Assembly (NCBI RefSeq): GCF_029626265.1
Contig: NZ_JARUBN010000001.1
Span: 7,505,001 to 7,569,000 of the forward strand
Reading direction: 5' to 3'
Source of the DNA: Micromonospora sp. WMMD1102
Lineage (GTDB): Bacteria; Actinomycetota; Actinomycetes; Mycobacteriales; Micromonosporaceae
Length of the DNA stretch: 64,000 nucleotides
In this document: positions 53,158 to 61,434 of the stretch, piece after piece
How the letters are laid out: each line of letters starts with the position of its first letter
How positions within the stretch are numbered: position 1 is the first letter of the stretch
Made by a program: the position numbers and the translations under genes
The notes under the pieces: model-generated
Told to the model about the DNA's origin: nothing
Database searches by the model: none
The model's input: only the letters and a program-made list of their open reading frames with translations

Positions 53158-53481
53158 GTGGGAGCAACAAGCGCCGTCACGGACGCCAACTTCGCCAGTG
53201 ACGTGCTGCAGTCCGACACGCCGGTACTGGTGGACTTCTGGGCCGAGTGGTGCGGGCCGTGCCGCAAGGTCGACACCCTGCTGGAGGAGATCGCCGGCGA
53301 ACTGGGGGACAAGGTCCGGATCGTCAAGCTCAACATCGACGACAACCCGGAGACGGCCCGCGCCTACCGGGTGCTGTCGGTGCCGACCCTGACCATGTTC
53401 AAGGGCGGCGAGCCGGTCCAGTCCATCGCCGGGGCCCGACCCAAGAGCGACCTGCTCAAGCTCATCGAAACAGCGCTCTAG
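53158..53481 (+). CDS. trxA: Thioredoxin
   Basis: 107 residues from GTG 53158, with GAGGAGG just upstream. The active site is DFWAEWCGPCRKVDTLLEEIA, with the conserved cis-Pro in VLSVPTLTMFKGGEPV. It reduces protein disulfides in the cytoplasm. Located directly after trxB; the next gene is cwlM, as in mycobacteria. Confidence 0.97.
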   Translation: MGATSAVTDANFASDVLQSDTPVLVDFWAEWCGPCRKVDTLLEEIAGELGDKVRIVKLNIDDNPETARAYRVLSVPTLTMFKGGEPVQSIAGARPKSDLLKLIETAL

Positions 53482-53482
53482 T

Positions 53483-53529
53483 CGAGCGACGCCGTAACGA
53501 ACGGCGCTTCAGCGAGCGACGCCGTAACG
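53483..53529 (+). repeat. 17-bp direct repeat after trxA
   Basis: CGAGCGACGCCGTAACG occurs at 53483-53499 and 53513-53529, directly after the trxA stop. The role is unknown; it may be a relic of local duplication, like the other 3'-end repeats of this window. Confidence 0.7.
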
Positions 53530-53542
53530 CCACGGCACACGT

Positions 53543-53585
53543 GCCGACGCGCCCGCCTCCGGATCCCGGACGCGGGCGCGTCGGC
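53543..53585 (+). terminator. Terminator after trxB-trxA
   Basis: GCCGACGCGCCCGC (53543-53556) pairs perfectly with 53572-53585 across a 15-nt loop and is followed by TTTCC. This is the only hairpin of the window with even a short T-run. Confidence 0.75.
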
Positions 53586-53941
53586 TTTCCGCCCCCGCGT
53601 CGGTATTTCCCGCCTCGCCGCCGACTCTCCCGGTCCTGGCGGTCCCGGCCCCCCGGATGCGTCGAGCACCGGTCGGGCGGGTATATCCGCAGCTCGACAG
53701 GGGGTTGGCCGGATACCGTACGGTCAACGACGGACGGGCGGCGAAGTGCCACGGTACGCTCCGGAAGCGTTCCTCCTCGCGGTGGATCGGCGCCCCCGGG
53801 TCGGACCCGGTCGAGCGGTCCACCGCGCCGACCGCCGAAGGAGGAGCCGCGAATCGTCCGCCGCCGGACGGTCCCCCGGGCCGATCCGGCACCGCCCGCC
53901 CAACCGGGCAGCCAGCCGCAGGCACGCAGAGGAGGTCGTCC
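53586..53941. other. Intergenic region before cwlM, 356 bp
   Basis: No gene seen. A frame in phase with cwlM is open through this region but starts poorly and shows no family resemblance. It presumably carries the cwlM promoter; no box pair could be assigned. Confidence 0.45.
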
Positions 53942-55111
53942 GTGCGTCCGATCCGACGTGGTGACCGGGGACGTGCGGTCACCGAGATCCGGGCCGTCCT
54001 GGTCGGCCTCGGCCTGCTGCCCGCCGGTGGCCCGCCCGGTGCCGACGAGTTCGAGGCGGAGACCGAACGCGCGGTACGCGCCTTCCAGCAGGACCGTGGA
54101 CTCAGCGTCGACGGTCAGGTCGGTCCGGAGACCTGGCGGGCACTTGACGCGGCCCGTTGGCGGCTCGGCGCCCGTACCCTCTACCAGGCGATTCCCGACC
54201 CGCTGGTCGGCGAGGACGTGCGTACCCTCCAGGAGCGCCTGCTGGAGATGGGCTACGACGTCGGTCGCGCCGACGGCGTCTACGGCGCCCGCACGGCCCG
54301 CGCGGTCGCCCAGTTCCAGCGCGAGGTCGGGCTGGCCCCGGACGGTGCCTGCGGTCCGCAGACCATGAACGCGCTGCGCCGGCTCGGCCGGAAGGTGGTC
54401 GGCGGCCGACCGACCCTGCTCCGCGAGGCCGACGCGTTCCGGCAGTCCGGTCCGAACCTGGTCGGCAAGGTCATCGTGATCGACCCCGGGCACGACCCGT
54501 TCGACCCGGGGATCGTGGTGCAGGACGGCACACTGCGGTGGACCGAGGCGGACCTCGGCTACGACCTCGCGGCCCGGCTGGAGGGTCGACTCGCCGCCGC
54601 CGGCATGCGGGTGCACCTGACCCGGGGCCCGGCGCCGGCCGCACCGCTGTCCGACCTCGGCCGGGCCGAGCTGGCCAACGAACTCGGCGGCGACCTGCTC
54701 ATCTCGCTGCACATCGACGGGCACGCCAACCCGGAGGCCGACGGGGTGGCCACCTACCACTACGGCACCGCCAACGGGGTGACCTCCAGCGTCGGGGAAC
54801 GGCTGGCCGGGCTGGTCCAGCGGGAGATCGTGGTTCGGACCGGGCTGCGCGACTGCCACACCCACGCGAAGACCTGGGAGCTGCTCCGGCTGACCCGGAT
54901 GCCGGCGGTACGCGTCGACGTCGGCTACCTCACCTCCCCCACCGACCGGGCGCGGCTGGTCGACCCGCGGTTCCGGGACCGGGTGGTGGACGCCGTCGTC
55001 GCCGCGGTGCAGCGGATGTACTTCCCGGTCGAGGAGGACGTGCCGACCGGCTCGATCGACGTCAGCGAGCTACGGGCGATGGTGGCGGCCGGCGCCGCCG
55101 CCCACGACTGA
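53942..55111 (+). CDS. cwlM: CwlM-type peptidoglycan amidase homologue, probably regulatory
   Basis: 389 residues from GTG 53942, with AGAGGAGG upstream. No signal peptide, so cytoplasmic. Two peptidoglycan-binding-like domains (AVTEIRAVLVGLGLL and EDVRTLQERLLEMGYDVGRADGVYG) precede an amidase_3 domain with the zinc-binding residues HxxFDPG (GHDPFDPG), TEADLGYDLA and SLHIDGHAN. The catalytic Glu of this family (VEIGY-type motif) is Asp here (RVDVGYLTSPTD), which fits a non-hydrolytic role. In mycobacteria CwlM, phosphorylated by PknB, activates MurA. The trxB-trxA-cwlM order is conserved. Confidence 0.88.
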   Translation: MRPIRRGDRGRAVTEIRAVLVGLGLLPAGGPPGADEFEAETERAVRAFQQDRGLSVDGQVGPETWRALDAARWRLGARTLYQAIPDPLVGEDVRTLQERLLEMGYDVGRADGVYGARTARAVAQFQREVGLAPDGACGPQTMNALRRLGRKVVGGRPTLLREADAFRQSGPNLVGKVIVIDPGHDPFDPGIVVQDGTLRWTEADLGYDLAARLEGRLAAAGMRVHLTRGPAPAAPLSDLGRAELANELGGDLLISLHIDGHANPEADGVATYHYGTANGVTSSVGERLAGLVQREIVVRTGLRDCHTHAKTWELLRLTRMPAVRVDVGYLTSPTDRARLVDPRFRDRVVDAVVAAVQRMYFPVEEDVPTGSIDVSELRAMVAAGAAAHD

Positions 55112-55177
55112 ACTGCCGGGTCGCGGGTTGCCGGCTGCCCGCCGGTTGCCGGCTTCACCGGCCGGCGGTGCGGGCGG

Positions 55178-55837
55178 TCAGCCGACGGCCGAGCGGGTCG
55201 CGGGGCGTACCGGCCGGAGCAGTCCCTCCGGGCTCATCGAGCCGAGGAGCTTCTCCAGCGCGTACTCGACGTCGGACTTCCAGGACAGCGCGGTACGCAG
55301 TTCCAGCCGGAGCCGGGGGAAGCGCGGATGCGGGCGTACCGTCTTGAAGCCGACGGAGAGAAAGTAGTCGGCCGGGGCGACGCAGCCGCCGGCCCCCTCG
55401 CCCGCGTCGCCGAACTTCGCGTCGCCGAACGCCTCGATCGCCTTGATGCCCCGTTTCGTCAGGTCCCGGGCGACGCCCTGGACGAGCATCCGGCCCAGCC
55501 CGCCGCCGGCGAAGGTGGTGATGATGTGCGCCGTGGTCAGCAGGGCGGCGTCCGCCGAGACCGGTGAGGTGGGGAACGCCATCGACCGGGGGACGTAGGC
55601 CGGCGGTGCGTACATCACGAATCCGGCGGGCATTCCGTCGACGTACGCGAGCTTCCCGCAGGAGCCCCACTCGAGCAGGGTCTGCGAGACCCAGGCTTCC
55701 TTCTCCAGGCCGGGGTCGCCCGCCTCGCGGGCACGTTCGGCCGCCACCGGATCCAGCTCCCAGTAGACGCACCGGCGGCAGGGGCCGGGTAGGTCTTCGA
55801 GCGTGTCGAGGGTCAGACTGACCAGACGTCGCGACAT
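55178..55837 (-). CDS. GNAT-family acetyltransferase
   Basis: 219 residues from ATG 55837. It has PCRRCVYWELDPV near the start and the acetyl-CoA region HIITTFAGGGLGRMLVQGVARDLTKRGIKAIEAFGDA, where the Q/RxxGxG/A loop appears as GGGLGR. Late part: PADYFLSVGFKTVRPHPRFPRLRLELRTALSWK. Homologues with a conserved CxxC near the start are common next to cwlM/parB in actinobacteria; the substrate is unknown. The same frame has an earlier ATG at 55891, but the chosen one matches the conserved start. Confidence 0.85.
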   Translation of the reverse strand: MSRRLVSLTLDTLEDLPGPCRRCVYWELDPVAAERAREAGDPGLEKEAWVSQTLLEWGSCGKLAYVDGMPAGFVMYAPPAYVPRSMAFPTSPVSADAALLTTAHIITTFAGGGLGRMLVQGVARDLTKRGIKAIEAFGDAKFGDAGEGAGGCVAPADYFLSVGFKTVRPHPRFPRLRLELRTALSWKSDVEYALEKLLGSMSPEGLLRPVRPATRSAVG

Positions 55838-56349
55838 CGGCGCATCCCCACAAATCGTCCCAGGGGTCCAGAAGACCGCAAATATCGCCATCTCCGGCCC
55901 CTACCCCCAACGAGTGATCGTACGCCGGAACCTCCCGGCCCGGGAGAGTACGGGACGACTACCCAGCGTTCCGCCCGGTCGGTGGGCCGCCGGCCAGGTC
56001 AGCCGGTCCGACATGTGGACGGGCCACTGGGTCGAGAGCCGTTTCGGGTGATCGGGATTACCATCGAACGACGAGCGTCGACCGGCGGAGCTGCCGGCAG
56101 CCCACCGCTCCGCCCGCCCGGCGGACTTCCCAGCGGACCGGGACGGAGTGCGGGCGCGACGTTCGAGGTGCGGCGAGGGCACTCGGGCGGGATCAGTCGA
56201 CCTGTTTCGGGAATGCCTCCGGTGGACCGCCGTGGCCACCACGACCACAGGCACGGCAGCGGGGAGGCGGGACGAGCGGGCGTGCGCACCGCACCGGCGT
56301 CCCCGGTCGTGGACGCCGTGACGAGGAGAGAACGCAGCGAGGAGGCGGC
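55838..56349. other. Divergent intergenic region, 512 bp, no gene seen
   Basis: Between the GNAT gene and the aminotransferase gene. Frames on both strands are GC-driven, without domains. Promoters for both genes are expected here. A TACCCCC/GGGGGTAG-like stretch occurs near 55900 on the plus strand, of unclear meaning. Confidence 0.45.
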
Positions 56350-57663
56350 ATGACCGGCACGACGCTGGACGACTACACGGACCGCTATGCCCGACGGGTA
56401 CGCGGGATGACAGCCTCGGAGATCCGAGCTCTCTTCGCCGTCGCCAGCCGTCCGGAGGTCGTCTCGCTCGCCGGTGGCGCACCGTACATCGCCGCGTTGC
56501 CGCTGGACGCGGTCGGCGAGATGCTGAACAAGCTCGCCGCCGAGCAGGGCACCAGCACGCTCCAGTACGGCATCGGGCAGGGCACCCTCGAGCTACGGGA
56601 ACGGATCTGCGAGGTGATGACGCTCTCCGGCATCGACGTCGGCTGCGGCGCCTCCCCGGAGGACGTGGTGGTGACCGTCGGCGGGCAGCAGGCACTGGAC
56701 CTGATCGCCCGGCTCTTCCTCGACCCCGGCGACGTGGTGCTGGCCGAGGGACCCACCTACGTCGGCGCGCTCGGCGTCTTCCAGAGCGCCCAGGCGCAGG
56801 TGGTGCACGTCCCGATGGACGACGACGGGCTGATCCCGGAGGCGCTGGAGCTGGCCATCGCCGAGGTTGCCCGCACCGGCCGCCGGGCGAAGTTCCTCTA
56901 CACCATCCCCACCTTCCAGAACCCGGCCGGCGTGACGCTGAGCGAGGAGCGCCGGGAGCGGGTGCTCGACATCTGCGAGCGGGCCGGGCTGCTGGTGGTC
57001 GAGGACGACCCGTACGGCCAGCTCGGTTTCGACCGCGAGGCACCGGCGCCGTTGCGGGCCCGCCGCCGGGACGGCGTCTTCTATCTGAGCACCTTCTCCA
57101 AGACCTTCGCGCCGGGACTGCGGGTGGGCTGGGTGCTGGCCCCGCACGCCGTACGCGACAAGCTGGTGATCGCCAGCGAGGCGCAGATCCTCTGCCCGAG
57201 CGCATTCGCCCAGGCGGCCGTCACCAGCTACCTGTCGACGATGCCGTGGCGGCAGCAACTCAAGATCTACCGGGAGGTCTACCGGGAGCGCCGGGACGCC
57301 ATGCTCGACGCCCTCGCCGACTACATGCCGGCCTGCACCACCTGGACCGAGCCGGGTGGCGGCCTCTTCGTCTGGGCGACGCTGCCGGACGGCCTGGACG
57401 CCAAGGCGATGATGCCGCGCGCCATCGCCGCCCGGGTCGCCTACGTCCCCGGCACCGGCTTCTTCGCCGACGGCACCGGCGCCGGGCACATGCGGCTCAA
57501 CTTCTCCTTCCCGCCGCCGGAGCGGATCCGCGAGGGCGTCCGCCGGCTGGCGACGGTGATGGAGCAGGAGACCGCGATGCGCGAGGTCTTCGGCACCGTG
57601 TCCGCCCCCGCCCGCCGTCGTGGGCAGGCCGGCGCGGACGTGCCGGGTCCCGACTTGGCATGA
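56350..57663 (+). CDS. PLP-dependent class I/II aminotransferase, 2-aminoadipate type
   Basis: 437 residues from ATG 56350. Fold-type I features: VVSLAGGAPYIAALPLDAV, TLQYGIGQGTLELRERIC, GGQQALDLIARLFLDPGDVVLAEGPTYVG, TIPTFQNPAGVTLSEERRERVL, VVEDDPYGQLGF, and the PLP lysine in STFSKTFAPGLRVGW. The sequence resembles MocR-like and LysN-type 2-aminoadipate aminotransferases, without a DNA-binding domain. The amino-acid substrate is not known. Its stop overlaps the ATG of the ligase gene, so they are likely one operon. Confidence 0.9.
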   Translation: MTGTTLDDYTDRYARRVRGMTASEIRALFAVASRPEVVSLAGGAPYIAALPLDAVGEMLNKLAAEQGTSTLQYGIGQGTLELRERICEVMTLSGIDVGCGASPEDVVVTVGGQQALDLIARLFLDPGDVVLAEGPTYVGALGVFQSAQAQVVHVPMDDDGLIPEALELAIAEVARTGRRAKFLYTIPTFQNPAGVTLSEERRERVLDICERAGLLVVEDDPYGQLGFDREAPAPLRARRRDGVFYLSTFSKTFAPGLRVGWVLAPHAVRDKLVIASEAQILCPSAFAQAAVTSYLSTMPWRQQLKIYREVYRERRDAMLDALADYMPACTTWTEPGGGLFVWATLPDGLDAKAMMPRAIAARVAYVPGTGFFADGTGAGHMRLNFSFPPPERIREGVRRLATVMEQETAMREVFGTVSAPARRRGQAGADVPGPDLA

Positions 57664-58706
57664 TCTCCGGCATGGGTACGCACTCAGCCGACAATCCGCT
57701 CCGCACCGCCGACTGGCCCGACCTGGTACCCCGGCAGGACGAGCCGGCGGAGCTGCGCGTCCTGGTACTCGCCGGTGGGCTCTCCTACGAGCGGGACGTG
57801 TCGCTGAAGTCCGGCCGACGGGTACTCGACGCGCTCCGCTCGGTCGGCGTCGAGGCGGAGCAGCGGGACGCGGACGTGTCGCTGCTGCCGCTGCTCCGGG
57901 ACGACCCGCCGGACGCGGTGGTGATCGCCCTGCACGGGTCGACCGGCGAGGACGGCTCGCTGCGCGGCGTACTCGACATCTGCGACGTGCCCTACGTCGG
58001 CTGTGACGCCCGCTCCTCCCGGCTCGCCTGGGACAAGCCGTCGGCCAAGGCGATGCTCCGGGAGGACGGGATCCCCACCCCGGACTGGGTGGCGCTGCCG
58101 CACGACCGGTTCTCCGAACTCGGCGCGGTGGCGGTGCTGGACCGGATCGTCGACCGGCTCGGGCTGCCGCTGATGGTCAAGCCGGCCCAGGGCGGCTCGG
58201 GGCTCGGCGCCGCCGTGGTCCGGGACCCGGCCGCGCTGCCGGCGGCGATGGTCGGCTGTTTCGCGTACGACTCGACGGCGCTCGTCGAGCGCTACGTACC
58301 CGGGATGGACGTGGCGGTCTCGGTGGTGGATCTCGGCGACGGCCCGCAGGCGCTGCCCGCCGTCGAGATCGTCCCCCGCAACGGTGTCTACGACTACGCC
58401 GCCCGGTACACCGCCGGGCTCACCACCTGGCACGCACCGGCCCGACTGTCGGCGGTCGCGGCGGCCCGGGTGGCGGAGACCGCGCTCGCCGCCCACTCCG
58501 CGCTCGGGCTGCGCGACCTGTCCCGGGTGGACCTGATCGTCGACGAGGACGACCGGCCGCACGTGCTGGAGGTCAACGTCTCGCCGGGGATGACCGAGAC
58601 CTCGTTGCTGCCGCTGGCCGTCAACGCCGCCGGTCTCGACTTCGGCGAGCTGCTGCGTACCCTGGTCGCCCGCGCCGCCCAGCGCCGCACCCAGGCCGGC
58701 AGCTGA
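57660..58706 (+). CDS. D-alanine-D-alanine ligase-like ATP-grasp enzyme
   Basis: 348 residues from ATG 57660 (ATGA overlap; ATG 57672 is an alternative). The N-terminal part has VLVLAGGLSYERDVSLKSGRRVLDAL and VVIALHGSTGEDGSLRGVLDICDVPYVG, matching D-Ala-D-Ala ligases. The ATP-grasp core is LMVKPAQGGSGLGAAVV and DLIVDEDDRPHVLEVNVSPGMTETSLLPLAV. It lacks a linked murF or alr; the pairing with an aminotransferase suggests it may join other amino acids rather than supply the main cell-wall dipeptide. A second canonical ddl probably exists elsewhere. Confidence 0.88.
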   Translation: MISGMGTHSADNPLRTADWPDLVPRQDEPAELRVLVLAGGLSYERDVSLKSGRRVLDALRSVGVEAEQRDADVSLLPLLRDDPPDAVVIALHGSTGEDGSLRGVLDICDVPYVGCDARSSRLAWDKPSAKAMLREDGIPTPDWVALPHDRFSELGAVAVLDRIVDRLGLPLMVKPAQGGSGLGAAVVRDPAALPAAMVGCFAYDSTALVERYVPGMDVAVSVVDLGDGPQALPAVEIVPRNGVYDYAARYTAGLTTWHAPARLSAVAAARVAETALAAHSALGLRDLSRVDLIVDEDDRPHVLEVNVSPGMTETSLLPLAVNAAGLDFGELLRTLVARAAQRRTQAGS

Positions 58707-58742
58707 CCCGTCGCCGGCCGGTCGGGCCGAGGCGCCGCCGGC

Positions 58743-58784
58743 CGGCTGGCCTGCCGTGTGGGCGCAGGCAGGGCCGGCCAGCCG
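58743..58784. terminator. Hairpin between convergent genes
   Basis: CGGCTGGCC (58743-58751) pairs with GGCCAGCCG (58776-58784), with an inner TGCC/GGCA pairing. It serves the ligase gene and the convergent HIT-like gene. No U-tract. Confidence 0.55.
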
Positions 58785-58796
58785 TAAGACGGACAG

Positions 58797-59786
58797 CTAT
58801 CGGGTCCGGGTGATCGGCTCGCCGCCGGCCTCGGGGTTGACGGCCGGCGCCGATCTCGACGCCGTCTCCGCCTCCTCCGCTGCCCCGGGTTCAGCCGCTC
58901 GCTCCGGCATGCTCCCTGCCACCCTGTCCCGTCCGGGGGTGACCGTCCCGCCCGTGGACGTCGCTTCGGCAGCGGTCTCGCTCCTGGCCGCCGCTTCCGT
59001 GGGCGTTACCTGCGGGCGAGTCCCGCCCGTCGACGGCGCGTCCGTCAGAGTCGTCCCGCTAGCCGAGTCCGGCGGCGGAGCGGACGCGGGCGATGGTGGC
59101 GTCGGCGGCGGGCCGCCGGCCGGCGCCAGATCCGACGATGCCGCACTCACCTGCTGCGCCAGGCCCGAGGACGCCGCAGTCACCTGCTGGGCCAGGCTCG
59201 ACGGCGCCTGCCACTGGATCCGGGGCGGCTCCGCCAGCGGGCGTCCGCCGAACTCGGCGAGCCAGGCGGCGACGAGGGCCAGATTCTCCCGCCACTGTGC
59301 CTCCGGGATCGGGGGCAGGATGTGGTCCCACAGCGACAGGAAGGTGCCGCGCAACTGAAGCTGCCCGTACGGCCGCGCCAGGAACCACAGGTGCAGGTGG
59401 GCTGCCCCGTCACCCCAGCGGTTGACGTGCACCCGGGCCACCCCGTCCAGGGACCGCACGGCTCGCTCCAGCCGTACGGTCATCACCCCGAGTTCGGCGG
59501 CGAGCAGGTTGGGCAGGTCGCCCAGGTCGAGATGCGAACGTGATTCGAGAATCAGTACCATCGGCAGCCCGGTGGGACGATCCATGGCGCGTACCCGCCA
59601 GCGTTCGCTGACCCAGATGTACGCCTCGTCAGGTGCGTTGCAGGAGTGACACTCGCCGGAACCCTCGCCCTTGCGCGGCGGCTCGACCGCTACGGGCTCG
59701 TCAAGTTGCTTGACCCGAAAATCGCCTTCGAAAGGGAACGAAGGCCACCTGGTGAAGTCTGGTACAGCGGGAGGGGTGTGGGACAC
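58797..59786 (-). CDS. HIT-like domain protein with disordered tail
   Basis: About 329 residues from GTG 59786 (upstream starts such as ATG 59846 are possible). Residues 1-190 are conserved-looking: HSCNAPDEAYIWVSERWRVRAMDRPTGLPMVLILESRSHLDLGDLPNLLAAELGVMTVRLERAVRSLDGVARVHVNRWGDGAAHLHLWFLARPYGQ. The HLHLWF motif fits a HIT-superfamily (histidine triad) fold, which binds nucleotides, but the standard HxHxH is degenerate. The last 140 residues are a Ser/Ala/Thr/Pro-rich tail with ASSGLAQQVSAASSDLA repeats. Its role is unknown. Confidence 0.7.
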   Translation of the reverse strand: MSHTPPAVPDFTRWPSFPFEGDFRVKQLDEPVAVEPPRKGEGSGECHSCNAPDEAYIWVSERWRVRAMDRPTGLPMVLILESRSHLDLGDLPNLLAAELGVMTVRLERAVRSLDGVARVHVNRWGDGAAHLHLWFLARPYGQLQLRGTFLSLWDHILPPIPEAQWRENLALVAAWLAEFGGRPLAEPPRIQWQAPSSLAQQVTAASSGLAQQVSAASSDLAPAGGPPPTPPSPASAPPPDSASGTTLTDAPSTGGTRPQVTPTEAAARSETAAEATSTGGTVTPGRDRVAGSMPERAAEPGAAEEAETASRSAPAVNPEAGGEPITRTR

Positions 59787-60063
59787 GACGCTGACCCTAA
59801 CCGAGTTCGGGACCGGTGTCCCTACCCGGTTTCGGCTGTCGATCATCGCGATCGCGCCGCCCTCGCCCGCGCCGCCCGAGCCGTCTCCCGAGGCCCCTCC
59901 GGCCGTACGCGGCCGCCGCGCGCGGCGGCGGCCGCCGCTCCCGGTCCCCGGCGTTCGGCGCCGTGATCGCCCTCCTCCACAGAACACGGCCGTCCGCGCC
60001 GAGGACCGTCCGGACGGATTTTCACCACCGTCATCCACAGGCCGACACCTCGTTCCACGCGCT

Positions 60064-60077
60064 GTTTCACGTGAAAC
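60064..60077. other. parS: parS centromere site 1
   Basis: GTTTCACGTGAAAC, the 14-bp perfect palindrome bound by ParB in actinobacteria. It lies 300 bp beyond the 3' end of parB. Confidence 0.95.
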
Positions 60078-60087
60078 CGGGCCACCC

Positions 60088-60096
60088 TGTGGACAA
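60088..60096 (-). other. Perfect DnaA box
   Basis: Minus-strand TTGTCCACA. Two near matches are at 60031-60039 (TCATCCACA, plus strand) and 60101-60109 (TAATCCACA, minus strand), giving three sites within 80 bp, between the two parS copies. Confidence 0.6.
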
Positions 60097-60212
60097 CGCC
60101 TGTGGATTACTTTTCGCTCTTCGACAGGCCGGTGGACACCCACGCACCGCCGAAGTTTCCGTCCGCTCTCCGGCACACTCGGCGCGCGCACCGGGGTCGG
60201 CGGCACGGACAG

Positions 60213-60226
60213 GTTTCACGTGAAAC
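60213..60226. other. parS: parS centromere site 2
   Basis: GTTTCACGTGAAAC, exact match. 149 bp from site 1; both lie outside genes. Confidence 0.95.
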
Positions 60227-60375
60227 CGGCCCGCCCGGTCGACCGGCCGCCGCTGGACGAATGGCCACGGCCCCCGGACTTCCGGGCCGTGGCCATTCTG
60301 TGCCCTGTCGAAGGGCCGCGCGTACCGTCCCGTTCCCTGTTTCCTGTTTCAGCGACGGTGGTCGGCCGGTCGAGA

Positions 60376-61407
60376 TCAGCTCGACTCGTCGAGGTCGCCA
60401 TCCGAGCCGGTCATCCCGATCAGCCCGACGATCCGTTCGAGGTCATCCACTGTGGCGAACTCGATGGTGATCTTCCCCTTGTTGCGACCGATGTCGACCT
60501 TGACTCGGGTGTCGAAGCGATCGGAGAGTCGATCGGCCAGATCGGTCAGCCCGGGGGCGTGCACCTTGGCGCGGCGCTTGGCCGGGCTCGGGCGGCTCGG
60601 CGAATCCTCGGCCAGCTTTACCACCTCTTCGGTGGCCCGTACCGAGAGCCCTTCGGCCACAATGCGCCGGGCGAGGTCCTCCTGCGCGGACGAACTCTCC
60701 AGGCTGAGCAACGCCCGAGCATGTCCGGCGGAGAGCACTCCGGCCGCCACCCGCTTCTGCACCTCCGCCGGGAGGTTCAACAGCCGGATGGTGTTCGAGA
60801 TCTGCGGGCGGCTCCGGCCGATCCGCCGGGCCAGCTCCTCGTGCGTCGCGCCGAACTCCTCCAGCAGCTGCTGATAGGCGGCCGCCTCTTCCAGCGGGTT
60901 GAGGTTGGCCCGGTGGATGTTCTCCAGCAACGCGTCCCGGAGCATCGCGTCGTCCCGGGTGTCCCGGACGATCGCCGGAATCGACTCGCGGCCGACCGCC
61001 TGGGCCGCCCGCCAGCGGCGCTCACCCATCACCAGCTCGTACCGGTCGTCGGGAAGCTGGCGTACCACGATCGGCTGGAGGAACCCGACCTCCTGGATCG
61101 AGAGCTTGAGTTCCTCCAGTGCCTCCTCGTCGAAGATCTGCCGAGGCTGCTTCGGGTTCGGCACGATCGCGTCGAGCGGGATCTCGGCGAACCGGGCGCC
61201 GGGCACGGGCGCCAGTTCCGGCCCGGTCGGCTGGACCGGCGTCTCGGGCACCGGCGCCGTCCAGGACGGTTCCCCGGGCAGGGTCGCGGCGTCCGGTCGA
61301 GCGGCCGGCGGCTGCGCGGTCGCCACCCCGGCCGCCGGCTCGGGGGCGGTGGTGGGGATCAGCGCGCCCAGTCCTCGACCCAGCCCGCCCCGCGGACGGT
61401 TCTTCAT
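60376..61407 (-). CDS. parB: Chromosome-partitioning protein ParB
   Basis: 343 residues. Start [18 protein letters not shown] with the conserved GRGLGALI that contacts ParA; a 50-residue Pro/Ala linker follows. The CTP-binding N-terminal domain shows [47 protein letters not shown] and [14 protein letters not shown]. The helix-turn-helix ([27 protein letters not shown]) binds parS, and a C-terminal dimer domain ends [11 protein letters not shown]. ParB spreads from parS as a CTP-dependent clamp. 27 bp after parA. Confidence 0.97.
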   Translation of the reverse strand: MKNRPRGGLGRGLGALIPTTAPEPAAGVATAQPPAARPDAATLPGEPSWTAPVPETPVQPTGPELAPVPGARFAEIPLDAIVPNPKQPRQIFDEEALEELKLSIQEVGFLQPIVVRQLPDDRYELVMGERRWRAAQAVGRESIPAIVRDTRDDAMLRDALLENIHRANLNPLEEAAAYQQLLEEFGATHEELARRIGRSRPQISNTIRLLNLPAEVQKRVAAGVLSAGHARALLSLESSSAQEDLARRIVAEGLSVRATEEVVKLAEDSPSRPSPAKRRAKVHAPGLTDLADRLSDRFDTRVKVDIGRNKGKITIEFATVDDLERIVGLIGMTGSDGDLDESS

Positions 61408-61434
61408 GCCACGCCTCCCGACGTCTCGACCGAG

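Larger units (their letters stand above)
59787..60375. other. parB downstream region with two parS sites and DnaA-box-like sites
   Basis: 589 bp without a convincing gene, located between the 3' end of parB and the start of the HIT-like gene. It contains two parS sites (60064 and 60213), one perfect DnaA box (60088-60096) and two near matches (60031-60039 and 60101-60109). This is a segregation/replication control region; it may also hold the promoter of the HIT-like gene. Confidence 0.6.

Noticed and set aside
55982..56353. A 123-codon plus-strand frame before the aminotransferase gene
   Set aside because: No domain, composition of Gly/Arg/Pro noise, and it overlaps the real start.
59787..60250. 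oriC suspected because of DnaA boxes next to parS
   Set aside because: Only one perfect and two weak boxes, no dnaA or dnaN, and no A/T-rich unwinding stretch; origins of this group have many more boxes.
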